Source: Prevotella sp. | GTDB taxonomy: Bacteria; Bacteroidota; Bacteroidia; Bacteroidales; Bacteroidaceae | Direction of reading: 5' to 3' | Length of the DNA stretch: 17,608 nt | NCBI GenBank assembly: GCA_017632825.1 | Contig: JAGBQP010000060.1 | Coordinates: 1-17,608 of the forward strand | Part shown: in pieces, positions 1 to 6,502 of the stretch | Numbering within the stretch: position 1 is the stretch's first letter | Layout: each line of letters starts with the position of its first letter | Position numbers and translations under genes: made by a program | Notes under the pieces: generated by a model | What the model saw: the letters and a program-made list of their open reading frames with translations, nothing else | What the model was told of the DNA's origin: nothing | The model's database searches: none

Positions 1-627
1 GTCCAGATAACCCTTCGAACCGATGTTTGACAGACGGCCCTGGATGCCCCAGTGACCTCCCAGCAGTCCTGTGCCGAAACGCACAGTCTCCTTGTGCGTA
101 TAGTAGCTGCCGCCACTCATGTCAATACCATAATAAGGTTCTGTGCCGATATTCTCAGTCTGCATGTTCAGCGATGCGCCAAAGGCACCAGAACCATTTG
201 TACTCGTACCTACACCGCGCTGAATCTGCATCGACTGCACGCTGCTGGCGAAGTCGCCCATGTTTACCCAGAATACCGTAGAACTCTCGGCATCATTCAA
301 GGGCATACCGTTGGCGGTAATATTGATACGTGAGGGGTCGGTGCCACGCACACGAAGTGATGTGTAGCCGATGCCGTTGCCGGCGTCAGAAGTCATGGTG
401 ATGCTGGGCGTCAGCGACAGCAGGAAGGGAATGTCCTGTCCGAAGTTCACGGCTTTCAGGTCTTCCTTGCCCATGTTAGTGTAGGCTACAGGTGTTTTTG
501 CAGTTGCTCGTGTCGATACGACCTGTACTCCCTGCAAATTGACAGACTTGAGCGTGTCGGCACCTTTTTGCGCATTAATACTTACAGCGCTCACTAGCGC
601 TGTCAATCCCAAAAGAATCTTTTTCAT
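1..627 (-). CDS. TonB-dependent outer-membrane receptor, probably thiamine uptake (5' part only)
   Basis: Reading leftward from the ATG at 627-625, 209 codons stay open to the window edge, so the C-terminal barrel is missing. The product starts with a Sec signal peptide (MKKILLGLTALVSAVSINAQ), then a TonB-box-like stretch (LQGVQVVSTRA) and a plug domain with its usual landmarks: LRVRGTDPSRINITANGMPL, a VFWVNMGDF segment and QIQRGVGTSTNGSGAFGASL. There is no N-terminal carboxypeptidase-like domain, so it is not a SusC-type receptor. Receptors of this family bind a ligand at the outer membrane and import it using TonB-ExbBD energy. The substrate is inferred from the TPP riboswitch immediately upstream, an arrangement known for thiamine receptors in Bacteroidetes. 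Family call is firm; thiamine as substrate is inference. Confidence 0.93.
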   Translation of the reverse strand, partial: MKKILLGLTALVSAVSINAQKGADTLKSVNLQGVQVVSTRATAKTPVAYTNMGKEDLKAVNFGQDIPFLLSLTPSITMTSDAGNGIGYTSLRVRGTDPSRINITANGMPLNDAESSTVFWVNMGDFASSVQSMQIQRGVGTSTNGSGAFGASLNMQTENIGTEPYYGIDMSGGSYYTHKETVRFGTGLLGGHWGIQGRLSNIGSKGYLD

Positions 628-638
628 TTGTCTTTTTA

Positions 639-664
639 CCTTTAATTAATAAATAATGTAAAGG
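639..664 (-). promoter_or_regulatory. Possible SD-sequestering hairpin in the receptor leader
   Basis: In the minus-strand RNA, CCUUUA (664-659) can pair with UAAAGG (644-639) across a 14-nt loop. The second arm holds the only Shine-Dalgarno-like run (AAAGG), 11 nt before the ATG at 627. Folding would hide the ribosome binding site. The first arm also belongs to CCCCUU (666-661), which is complementary to AAGGGG (754-749) at the 5' side of the TPP aptamer, so the two pairings exclude each other. No U-tract follows, so control is probably translational. Confidence 0.5.
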
Positions 665-680
665 GGGCTGTCATTCTACT

Positions 681-758
681 ATCCATCCCTACGTCGGCAT
701 TGTCCGAATCAGGTTAGAGGGTATCATCTCAGCCAGCAACAGCTGGCACCCCTTGAAT
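681..758 (-). promoter_or_regulatory. TPP riboswitch aptamer (THI element)
   Basis: The minus strand carries the conserved thi-box: GGGGTGCC (752-745), CTGAGATGATACCC, ACCTGATTCGGACAATGCC and the closing GTAGGGA. Flanking ATTCA (758-754) and TGGAT (685-681) pair to form P1, with one G-U. The aptamer binds thiamine pyrophosphate and normally lowers expression of the downstream gene when TPP is plentiful. It lies between its promoter (767-797) and the TonB receptor start at 627. Confidence 0.95.
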
Positions 759-766
759 TGCGGGTG

Positions 767-797
767 CAAAGGTACGAATAAGTGAGGAGAAAACCAA
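767..797 (-). promoter_or_regulatory. Bacteroidetes-type promoter for the riboswitch-receptor transcript
   Basis: On the minus strand, TTG (797-795) is followed by 20 nt and then TACCTTTG (774-767), matching the -33/-7 consensus of the Bacteroidetes primary sigma factor. Initiation would fall about 4-8 nt beyond 767, just before the aptamer. The -33 element sits inside a long inverted repeat (787-816). Confidence 0.75.
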
Positions 798-816
798 AAA
801 TTTTTGGGTTTTTCTC
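787..816. repeat. Near-perfect inverted repeat over the -33 element
   Basis: The left arm (787-800) and right arm (801-816) are complementary apart from one extra G and one extra T. The centre, CCAAAAATTTTTGG at 794-807, is a perfect palindrome. It lies upstream of the predicted start site of the riboswitch transcript and covers its -33 element, so it would act as DNA, for example as an operator or curved A-tract. A terminator for rightward transcription is possible, but no rightward gene ends here. Confidence 0.5.
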
Positions 817-851
817 GAACGGAAGTACCTTCGGTCATAGGTCAGAGGTAC

Positions 852-891
852 AAAAAAGGGGAGAACCCGGCAAGGATTCTCCCCTTTTTTT
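852..891 (-). terminator. Intrinsic terminator after the GH97 gene
   Basis: GGGGAGAA (858-865) pairs with TTCTCCCC (877-884) around an 11-nt loop, flanked by A6 on one side and T7 on the other. On the minus strand it follows the GH97 stop codon (892-890) directly and ends the tatA-tatC-GH97 unit. The symmetric A and T tracts mean it could work in both directions. Confidence 0.85.
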
Positions 892-2857
892 ATTTCAGGA
901 TAACTCCGCCATTAGGCTGTATCGTCACCTTGGCTTTGCCTTTCTTGTCGAACTTCAGTTGACGTAGTTGCGGTCCCAGCTTCGGATCGTCAACGTAGAA
1001 ACTGACTGTTTGGCCTGCCCACTCAGGCATATCGACGGTTAGCGTCTTGGGCTGAGGTTCGGCATTCAAACCTGCCACGTACCAGTTGCCTTCATGACGG
1101 CGGGCCAGCAATACATATTTGCCGGGGTAGCCATCGAGGAAGCGTGTCTCGTGCCAAACCGTGGGCACCTCCTTCAAGAAGTCGAGCTCAAACTGCGGCA
1201 GTTCGTCAAGGTTGTTGGGCTGCATGGCGATGCACTGCACGCGTGTCTGGGTGGTGATGGCGGCGGCCATCTCGAAAATGTCAGTCGTATAACGCTTGTG
1301 ACGGCTCTTGTTGTCGCGACTCAGATATTTGTTCATAATCGTGCCGCCCCAGTCCATCGGCCCCATCGCGTTGCGGATGAAGGGGTGCATGCATAGCTCG
1401 AAGGCCTCGCTCTTGGCGTGTCCCTCGCTGAAATAGACGTTCTCGCTGGCGAGCACCGCCTCAGAGGCTACGTAGTTGGGGTACATCATCTCCCAACCGC
1501 GCGGCATCGTGCATCCGTGGAAGATGACTTGCAGGCCATAGCGGTTGGCATCGAAGAGAATGTCCTCGTAGAGCTGCATGGTCGGTTGCTTGTCGCCGCC
1601 AAAGAAATCGACCTTGATACCCTTTACACCAATCTTTTGCAGCCACGCCATCTCTTTGTCGCGGGCAATGGCTGTCGACATGCAGTCACGGGGTGTCTGT
1701 GGGGCATCGTTCTCATAGCCGTTGGAGTTGTACCACAGCATCAGGCTCACACCCTTCGACTGAGCATACTTCGACAATTCCTCGATTCTGTCACGACCGA
1801 TGCGCTGGTCCCACCAGTTGTCCACCAGACAGTACTCAAAGCCCATCTTAGCAGCGAGATCGACAAACTGCACCTGATCGTCGTAGTTGATGCTCTCATC
1901 CTGCCAAATGAGCCACGACCATGTGTAACGGCCAGGCTTGTAATCTATGGACGGCTCGTATTTGCGCGTCAGTGAGGGCAGTCCGTATTTGTTCTCGATA
2001 ATGGGCTTCAGCGAAGCACCGACAACGATGGTGCGCCATGGTGTAGTGTAAGGGAGTGGAATGCCGGCAAAGGGAGTGCCGTTGCCATTGTTCTCGCCAG
2101 CTTGCGGAAAGGCAATCGTGTAGCCTGTCTCGGCATCGTAGTCACTCAGATGCGAACCTACGTAGCTGCCATCGACACCGACTTCAGAGACAAGCACCCA
2201 AGCGTTGGTGGAGGCGCCCGACTTTCCTGAATCTCCAGCTACTGGCACACGGAACAGACATGGGAAGGTGTAGCCTTGTCCGAACTGCGAACGCTGAGTC
2301 ATAGGAGCATCGGCCTTATAGTCCTCCTCGTAACTGGGCTTCGTGCGCTCCCAGCCCGTCATCGGACCTATCTGCGGACAAAGGAATGTCGATGTTCCCT
2401 CAGGGAATTTGAATGAGCTGACCTCGCGGCGTATGACGCCACACTTCGGGTTCTCGCCAGGACGTGGAATTTCGTAGCTATAAGCTACGACGTTTTTGGT
2501 CACGTTAAACACCACTTTCATCTCAAGGCCTTTGGCATTGGTGAACGGTACGGTGTAGCGCACAGTGCTCACGTTGCGTTTTGAACCTCCTTTTACATAA
2601 ATGGTTGCATTACGAACCTGCATCTTGTACTGGCTCATCGTCAGCCCCTTGGTAAAGTCGCCGAAATCGGCCTCGAAGCCTAAGCGCGATGGCGTCAGTA
2701 CCTGAACGCCATCATAGGTGATGCTGTAGGTAGCCACGCCCCCCTCATCGCTGAATGTCAACTCGAGCCTGTTGCCAGGTGCTGTTACTGTTTCGGTCTT
2801 TGCCATCATAGTGACGGCCATTAGCAGCGCTGCTGCAATAGAAATAGGTCTTTTCAT
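890..2857 (-). CDS. Secreted glycoside hydrolase family 97 enzyme, retaining type
   Basis: The 655-residue product has the usual GH97 length and plan: a Sec signal peptide (about 1-19, no twin arginine), an N-terminal beta-sandwich (about 22-275), a TIM barrel (about 300-560) and a C-terminal beta domain. Barrel landmarks are WLIWQDESINYDDQVQFVDL, VDNWWDQR, MLWYNSNG and IKVDFFGG. The acid D417 in KVDFF occupies the nucleophile position of retaining members such as alpha-galactosidases; inverting SusB-type alpha-glucosidases lack it. E466 and E472, six residues apart in SEAVLASE, fit the calcium-ligand and acid/base glutamates. It probably cleaves alpha-galactosides or similar in the periplasm. 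It starts 12 nt after tatC and is likely cotranscribed, though its signal is Sec, not Tat. The exact substrate cannot be read. Confidence 0.93.
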   Translation of the reverse strand: MKRPISIAAALLMAVTMMAKTETVTAPGNRLELTFSDEGGVATYSITYDGVQVLTPSRLGFEADFGDFTKGLTMSQYKMQVRNATIYVKGGSKRNVSTVRYTVPFTNAKGLEMKVVFNVTKNVVAYSYEIPRPGENPKCGVIRREVSSFKFPEGTSTFLCPQIGPMTGWERTKPSYEEDYKADAPMTQRSQFGQGYTFPCLFRVPVAGDSGKSGASTNAWVLVSEVGVDGSYVGSHLSDYDAETGYTIAFPQAGENNGNGTPFAGIPLPYTTPWRTIVVGASLKPIIENKYGLPSLTRKYEPSIDYKPGRYTWSWLIWQDESINYDDQVQFVDLAAKMGFEYCLVDNWWDQRIGRDRIEELSKYAQSKGVSLMLWYNSNGYENDAPQTPRDCMSTAIARDKEMAWLQKIGVKGIKVDFFGGDKQPTMQLYEDILFDANRYGLQVIFHGCTMPRGWEMMYPNYVASEAVLASENVYFSEGHAKSEAFELCMHPFIRNAMGPMDWGGTIMNKYLSRDNKSRHKRYTTDIFEMAAAITTQTRVQCIAMQPNNLDELPQFELDFLKEVPTVWHETRFLDGYPGKYVLLARRHEGNWYVAGLNAEPQPKTLTVDMPEWAGQTVSFYVDDPKLGPQLRQLKFDKKGKAKVTIQPNGGVILK

Positions 2858-2869
2858 AATGGTTTTTAG

Positions 2870-3622
2870 TTAATGAGTGACTAATATTTTGACCAGTCCA
2901 ATGCTTAACTCGTAGAGTAGCCAGATGGGCAGTGCTACGACGAGCAAAGTAAAGACATCTGTTGTTGGAGTGATGATGGCTGCTACGATGAGAATGGCTA
3001 CGACGGCGTGACGGCGGTATTTGGCCATTGTCGATGCCGAGATAAGCCCCATGCGTCCAAGCAAACAGCAGACTACGGGCAGTTCGAATACGACGCCCAT
3101 GACCAGACTCATGCCTATCAACGTGTCGATGTACGACTGTATCGTGAGCATGTTGGTCACGTCGGCGCTTACTTGGTATGTTCCCAGAAAACGTACTGTC
3201 AACGGGAATATAATAAGGTAGTCAGCGACCGTTCCAAGAATGAACATGATGTAGGCCGACAATACTATCCAAACGGCATAGCGCCTTTCGTTAGCGTAGA
3301 GCGCGGGCGAAACAAAACGGAATAACTGGTAGAGTACATAGGGCGATGCCAAAAGAAGGCCTACGTAGATGGCCGTCTTCATATGAATCATGAACTGCTC
3401 TGTCAGTCCTGTGTTCATCAGACGTAATGAGAAAGGCTCGACACCCATCAGTCGATAGACGAAGAAATCGCTTGTATGTGGTGCTAAAACGACTTGAAAC
3501 AGTGGCTCCTTGAATACGAAAGCCACAATGGCTGCCATACACACCACCAATAGCGAGCGGATAATCACCGCCCGCAGCGCGTCAAGGTGTTCCCAAAACG
3601 TCGCTGTTGTGCCGTCGTTCAT
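2870..3622 (-). CDS. tatC: Sec-independent protein translocase subunit TatC
   Basis: This 250-residue inner-membrane protein is the receptor core of the twin-arginine pathway, which exports folded proteins. The N-terminal cytosolic motif FWEHLDALR (9-17) matches the family's signal-peptide recognition motif, with the key acid at E11. Other landmarks are SPYVLYQLFRFVSPALYANERR (93-114) and FELP with E180. Six hydrophobic segments can be seen at about 18-38, 76-104, 115-138, 159-185, 205-220 and 222-240. It lies 28 nt downstream of tatA on the same strand. No tatB-like gene is present, which is usual for Bacteroidetes two-component Tat systems. Confidence 0.97.
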   Translation of the reverse strand: MNDGTTATFWEHLDALRAVIIRSLLVVCMAAIVAFVFKEPLFQVVLAPHTSDFFVYRLMGVEPFSLRLMNTGLTEQFMIHMKTAIYVGLLLASPYVLYQLFRFVSPALYANERRYAVWIVLSAYIMFILGTVADYLIIFPLTVRFLGTYQVSADVTNMLTIQSYIDTLIGMSLVMGVVFELPVVCCLLGRMGLISASTMAKYRRHAVVAILIVAAIITPTTDVFTLLVVALPIWLLYELSIGLVKILVTH

Positions 3623-3650
3623 ATCATCAACTATTCAGGATGTAGCCAGC

Positions 3651-3836
3651 CTATTTCTTTGCAGGGTTGTCGGCCGTCTTGCCGCTGTCGTCGTCAGTGA
3701 CTTCTTTCATCCCGTCCTTGAAGCTCTTCACTCCCTTGCCTAAGCCTTTCATCAGCTCAGGGATTTTCTTGCCGCCGAAGAGCAGCAGAACGATAAGCGC
3801 AATGAGAAGAATCTCTTGCATTCCAAATCCAAACAT
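3651..3836 (-). CDS. tatA: Twin-arginine translocase subunit TatA
   Basis: The protein has 61 residues with the TatA architecture: a short periplasmic start, one membrane helix (about 6-20), the FGGKKIPEL hinge (20-28) and an amphipathic basic helix ([17 protein letters not shown]), then a polar tail. TatA oligomers form the passage through which TatC-bound substrates cross the inner membrane. The tail is short even for the family. The start at 3836 follows a promoter -7 box (3870-3863) by about 26 nt, giving a short leader. With only TatA and TatC encoded here, this protein probably also does the TatB job. Confidence 0.96.
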   Translation of the reverse strand: MFGFGMQEILLIALIVLLLFGGKKIPELMKGLGKGVKSFKDGMKEVTDDDSGKTADNPAKK

Positions 3837-3862
3837 ATTTGTACAAATTAAAAATTCTGCCG

Positions 3863-3870
3863 CAAAGATA
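3863..3870 (-). promoter_or_regulatory. -7 element of the tatA promoter
   Basis: TATCTTTG on the minus strand matches TAnnTTTG and lies 26 nt from the tatA ATG. No clear TTG is seen at the -33 position, which overlaps the opposite promoter's -7 box. It is one arm of the 13-bp inverted repeat 3862-3874/3888-3900. Confidence 0.6.
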
Positions 3871-3891
3871 CGAATTTTCCTTTTTATTTCG

Positions 3892-3899
3892 TACCTTTG
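3892..3899 (+). promoter_or_regulatory. -7 element of the tRNA-Arg/pyrE promoter
   Basis: TACCTTTG matches the Bacteroidetes -7 consensus and ends 17 nt before the tRNA-Arg gene, leaving a short precursor leader. A -33 TTG is not evident. The extended form TTCGTACCTTTGC is identical to that of the TPP-riboswitch promoter at 767-779. Confidence 0.6.
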
Positions 3900-3916
3900 C
3901 AGCCGAAAAAAATGCA

Positions 3917-3988
3917 GCCCTGATAGTTAAATGGATATAACAAGGCTCTCCTAAAGCTTAGTTCCGGGTTCGATTCCCGGTCGGGGTA
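3917..3988 (+). tRNA. tRNA-Arg (anticodon CCT)
   Basis: A full cloverleaf can be drawn: acceptor GCCCTGA (3917-3923) with TCGGGGT (3981-3987), D stem GTTA/TAAC, anticodon stem AGGCT/AGCTT around loop CTCCTAA (anticodon CCT at 3950-3952), and T stem CCGGG/CCCGG with loop TTCGATT. The discriminator is A3988 and CCA is not encoded. It reads AGG codons. Its 3' end is part of an inverted repeat with 4008-4015. Confidence 0.96.
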
Positions 3989-4029
3989 CAAGGGACTTTG
4001 GTGATTTTTGTACCCTAAAACCAAGAGAC

Positions 4030-4665
4030 ATGAAAGATATTAAGAACCAATTCGCCAAGATGCTCATGGACATCGAGGCCATCAAGTTACAGCCTAACGC
4101 CCCCTTTACATGGGCCTCTGGCTGGAAGTCGCCCATTTATACGGACAATCGCAAGACGCTCTCGTTTCCGCGTGTTCGTTCATTTGTGAAGCTGGAGCTC
4201 TGCCATACCATCCAGGAGATGTTTCCTGAGGCTGAGGCTGTAGCCGGTGTGGCTACAGGAGCCATAGCGCAGGGCGCGCTGGTGGCCGAGGAACTTGGAC
4301 TGCCGTATGCTTATGTCCGTCCGAAGCCGAAAGATCATGGTATGGGCAACCAGGTGGAAGGACAGCTGCCCAAAGGCGCCAAGGTGGTAGTGGTTGAGGA
4401 CCTTATTTCTACTGGCGGCTCATCGCTGAAGGCCGTCGAGGCATTGCGTCAGTATGGCGTTGAGGTCGTCGGAATGGTAGCATCGTTTACCTATGGCTTC
4501 CCCGTTGCTGAAGAGGCTTTCAAGGAAGCCGGTGTGAAACTCATCACTTTGTCTAACTACAATGCTGTCATTGAGGAGGCCGCCGAGACCGGTTATATCA
4601 AGGAGGAAGACAAAGCTGTGTTGGCCGAGTGGCGTAAGAGTCCCTCTACTTGGAGACAGGATTAG
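4030..4665 (+). CDS. pyrE: Orotate phosphoribosyltransferase
   Basis: The enzyme joins orotate to PRPP to make orotidine 5'-monophosphate in UMP synthesis, in the cytoplasm. The 211-residue product has the PRPP-binding signature VVVVEDLISTGGSS (119-132), the RPKPKDHG lysine loop (97-104) and the early TWASGWKSPIYTDNR segment typical of OPRTase. Length is normal. It follows tRNA-Arg by 41 nt and has no separate promoter that I can see, so it may share the transcript starting near 3905. A small SRPBCC protein follows 19 nt later and then argH, giving a pyrimidine/arginine pair that both link to carbamoyl phosphate. No SD is obvious before the ATG. Confidence 0.97.
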   Translation: MKDIKNQFAKMLMDIEAIKLQPNAPFTWASGWKSPIYTDNRKTLSFPRVRSFVKLELCHTIQEMFPEAEAVAGVATGAIAQGALVAEELGLPYAYVRPKPKDHGMGNQVEGQLPKGAKVVVVEDLISTGGSSLKAVEALRQYGVEVVGMVASFTYGFPVAEEAFKEAGVKLITLSNYNAVIEEAAETGYIKEEDKAVLAEWRKSPSTWRQD

Positions 4666-4684
4666 ACTTAAAAGATACCTGACA

Positions 4685-5116
4685 ATGGGATTATTCGATA
4701 CGGCAACGAAGTTTGAGAGCAGCATCAAGCAGATACCTTATCCGCAGGAGGCTGTTTATAGAAATCTCAGTGACTTGAGAAATTTGGAGAAAGTTCGCGA
4801 TCGCGTGCCAGAAGACAAGGTGAAGGACTTCTCGTTTGACGAAGATACCGTCAGCCTGAATGTAGCTCCGGTAGGCGAATTGAAACTGCGCATCTGTGAA
4901 CGTGAGGAACCGAAGTGTGTGAAGTTTGAGACGGTGCAGTCGCCCGTACCTTTCCATGTTTGGATTCAAGTGCTGCCTGTGACTGACGGGACCAGCAAGA
5001 TGAAGGTGACGGTAAAGGCTGAACTGAATCCCTTTATCAAGGGAATGGTCAGTGGTCCGCTGCAAGATGGCGTCGAGAAAATTGCCGATGCACTTTCGCA
5101 GATTCACTATGAATAA
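4685..5116 (+). CDS. Small SRPBCC (START-like) fold protein, function unknown
   Basis: The product has 143 residues and no signal peptide or membrane segment. Features that fit the SRPBCC/START-like fold are the opening SSIKQIPYPQEAVYRNLSDLRNLEKV, where a helix follows the first strand, the alternating strand pattern in the middle (VSLNVAPVGELKLRI, FHVWIQVLPVTDG, SKMKVTVKAEL) and a long C-terminal helix (PLQDGVEKIADALSQIHY). Such folds bind hydrophobic ligands in a cavity; the ligand here is unknown. The ATG at 4685 is chosen because an upstream in-frame start at 4562 would lie inside pyrE and add an unrelated reading frame. It sits 19 nt after pyrE and 51 nt before argH, probably in one operon. 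Confidence 0.85.
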   Translation: MGLFDTATKFESSIKQIPYPQEAVYRNLSDLRNLEKVRDRVPEDKVKDFSFDEDTVSLNVAPVGELKLRICEREEPKCVKFETVQSPVPFHVWIQVLPVTDGTSKMKVTVKAELNPFIKGMVSGPLQDGVEKIADALSQIHYE

Positions 5117-5167
5117 CAGTCTGACCATCTTATAGTCAAAAAGTCATAAACCACAAATAGTCAAAAC

Positions 5168-6502
5168 ATGAAACTCTGGGAGAAGAACTTTGAGGTGAAC
5201 AAGGAAATAGAGCGCTTCACCGTTGGCAGAGACCGCGAGATGGATCTCTATCTGGCCAAGTATGACGTGCTGGGTTCGATGGCCCACATTACAATGCTTG
5301 AGTCGATAGGACTTATAGGTCATGACGAACTGCCAGTGCTGTTGGCCGAATTGCGTAATATCTACGAACAGTGTGAGCGCGGTGAGTTCGTTATCGAGGA
5401 CGATGTCGAGGATGTTCACTCGCAGGTGGAGCTGATGCTGACGCGGAAGCTTGGCGATATGGGTAAGAAAATTCACTCCGGCCGTTCGCGTAACGACCAG
5501 GTGCTTGTGGATCTCAAACTCTTTACCCGCCACGAACTGATGGCTGTTGCCGAAGAGGTGAAGACACTCTTTGATGAGCTCATTCAGAAGTCGAACCAGT
5601 ACAAGGATGTGCTGATGCCCGGCTACACCCATCTCCAAATAGCGATGCCTTCGAGTTTCGGACTGTGGTTTGGTGCCTATGCCGAGTCGCTGGCCGACGA
5701 TATGCTGTTCCTGCAGGCGGCCTATAAGATGACTAACCGTAATCCTTTGGGTTCGGCTGCCGGCTACGGATCCAGTTTTCCGCTGAATCGTCAGATGACT
5801 ACCGATTTGCTGGGCTTCGACACAATGGACTACAACGTGGTATATGCTCAGATGGGTCGCGGTAAGACCGAGCGAAATGTGGGATTCGCCATCGCCACCA
5901 TTGCCGGTACAATAGCAAAAATGGCTTTCGATGCCTGTCTGTTCAACTCGCAGAACTTCTCGTTTGTGAAGCTGCCGAAGGAGTGTACCACTGGCTCTTC
6001 CATTATGCCCCACAAGAAGAATCCCGATGTGTTCGAACTCATTCGTGCCAAGTGTAATAAGCTGCAGGCTCTGCCACAGCAGGTGACACTCATCATGAAC
6101 AATCTGCCCTGTGGCTACTTCCGTGACTTACAGATTATCAAGGAGGTGTTTCTGCCCGCTTTCGATGAATTGAAAGACTGCTTGCAGATGGCGGCTTACA
6201 TTATAAATAAAATAGAGGTCAACGACCATATTCTCGATAATCCCATGTACGACCCCATGTTTTCGGTCGAGGAAGTCAACCGTTTGGCTGCTGCAGGCAT
6301 GCCTTTCCGCGATGCTTATAAGAAGGTGGGCCTCGATATAGAGGCGGGACAGTTCAAGGCAGCCCACGATATCCACCATACCCACGAGGGAAGTATCGGT
6401 AATCTCTGCAACGACCGAATTGAAGCATTGATGCAGAATGTGCTCGAAGGCTTTGGTTTTGAACGAGTGAACAAGGCTGTCGAAACGCTGATAAAAGGTT
6501 GA
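5168..6502 (+). CDS. argH: Argininosuccinate lyase
   Basis: The enzyme splits argininosuccinate into arginine and fumarate, the last step of arginine synthesis, as a cytosolic tetramer. In the 444-residue product the fumarase/aspartase superfamily signature GSSIMPHKKNPD (276-287) carries the catalytic serine loop. The conserved HSGRSRNDQ (103-111) and GYTHLQ (152-157, with H155) are also present. Length is a little short of the common 455-465 but complete. Its stop codon TGA (6500-6502) overlaps the TTG start of the next gene, a sign of translational coupling. The 51-nt gap upstream contains TAGTCAAAA twice (5133-5141 and 5158-5166). Confidence 0.97.
   Translation: MKLWEKNFEVNKEIERFTVGRDREMDLYLAKYDVLGSMAHITMLESIGLIGHDELPVLLAELRNIYEQCERGEFVIEDDVEDVHSQVELMLTRKLGDMGKKIHSGRSRNDQVLVDLKLFTRHELMAVAEEVKTLFDELIQKSNQYKDVLMPGYTHLQIAMPSSFGLWFGAYAESLADDMLFLQAAYKMTNRNPLGSAAGYGSSFPLNRQMTTDLLGFDTMDYNVVYAQMGRGKTERNVGFAIATIAGTIAKMAFDACLFNSQNFSFVKLPKECTTGSSIMPHKKNPDVFELIRAKCNKLQALPQQVTLIMNNLPCGYFRDLQIIKEVFLPAFDELKDCLQMAAYIINKIEVNDHILDNPMYDPMFSVEEVNRLAAAGMPFRDAYKKVGLDIEAGQFKAAHDIHHTHEGSIGNLCNDRIEALMQNVLEGFGFERVNKAVETLIKG

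Noticed and set aside
52..333. Small rightward frames in 27-333
   Set aside because: They lie opposite a clear TonB receptor plug domain on the minus strand.
1418..1975. 185-codon rightward frame inside the GH97 gene
   Set aside because: GH97 domains cover this region fully on the minus strand, and the rightward frame has no recognisable features.
3951..4136. Leftward reading frame ending in a PRPGIEPGTKL-type peptide
   Set aside because: It is the antisense of tRNA-Arg and the start of pyrE. This peptide is a well-known artefact of translating tRNA genes backwards.
5144..6013. 289-codon leftward frame opposite argH
   Set aside because: argH is intact with all its motifs on the plus strand. 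The antisense frame is a by-product of codon bias and has no start signal or recognisable domain.
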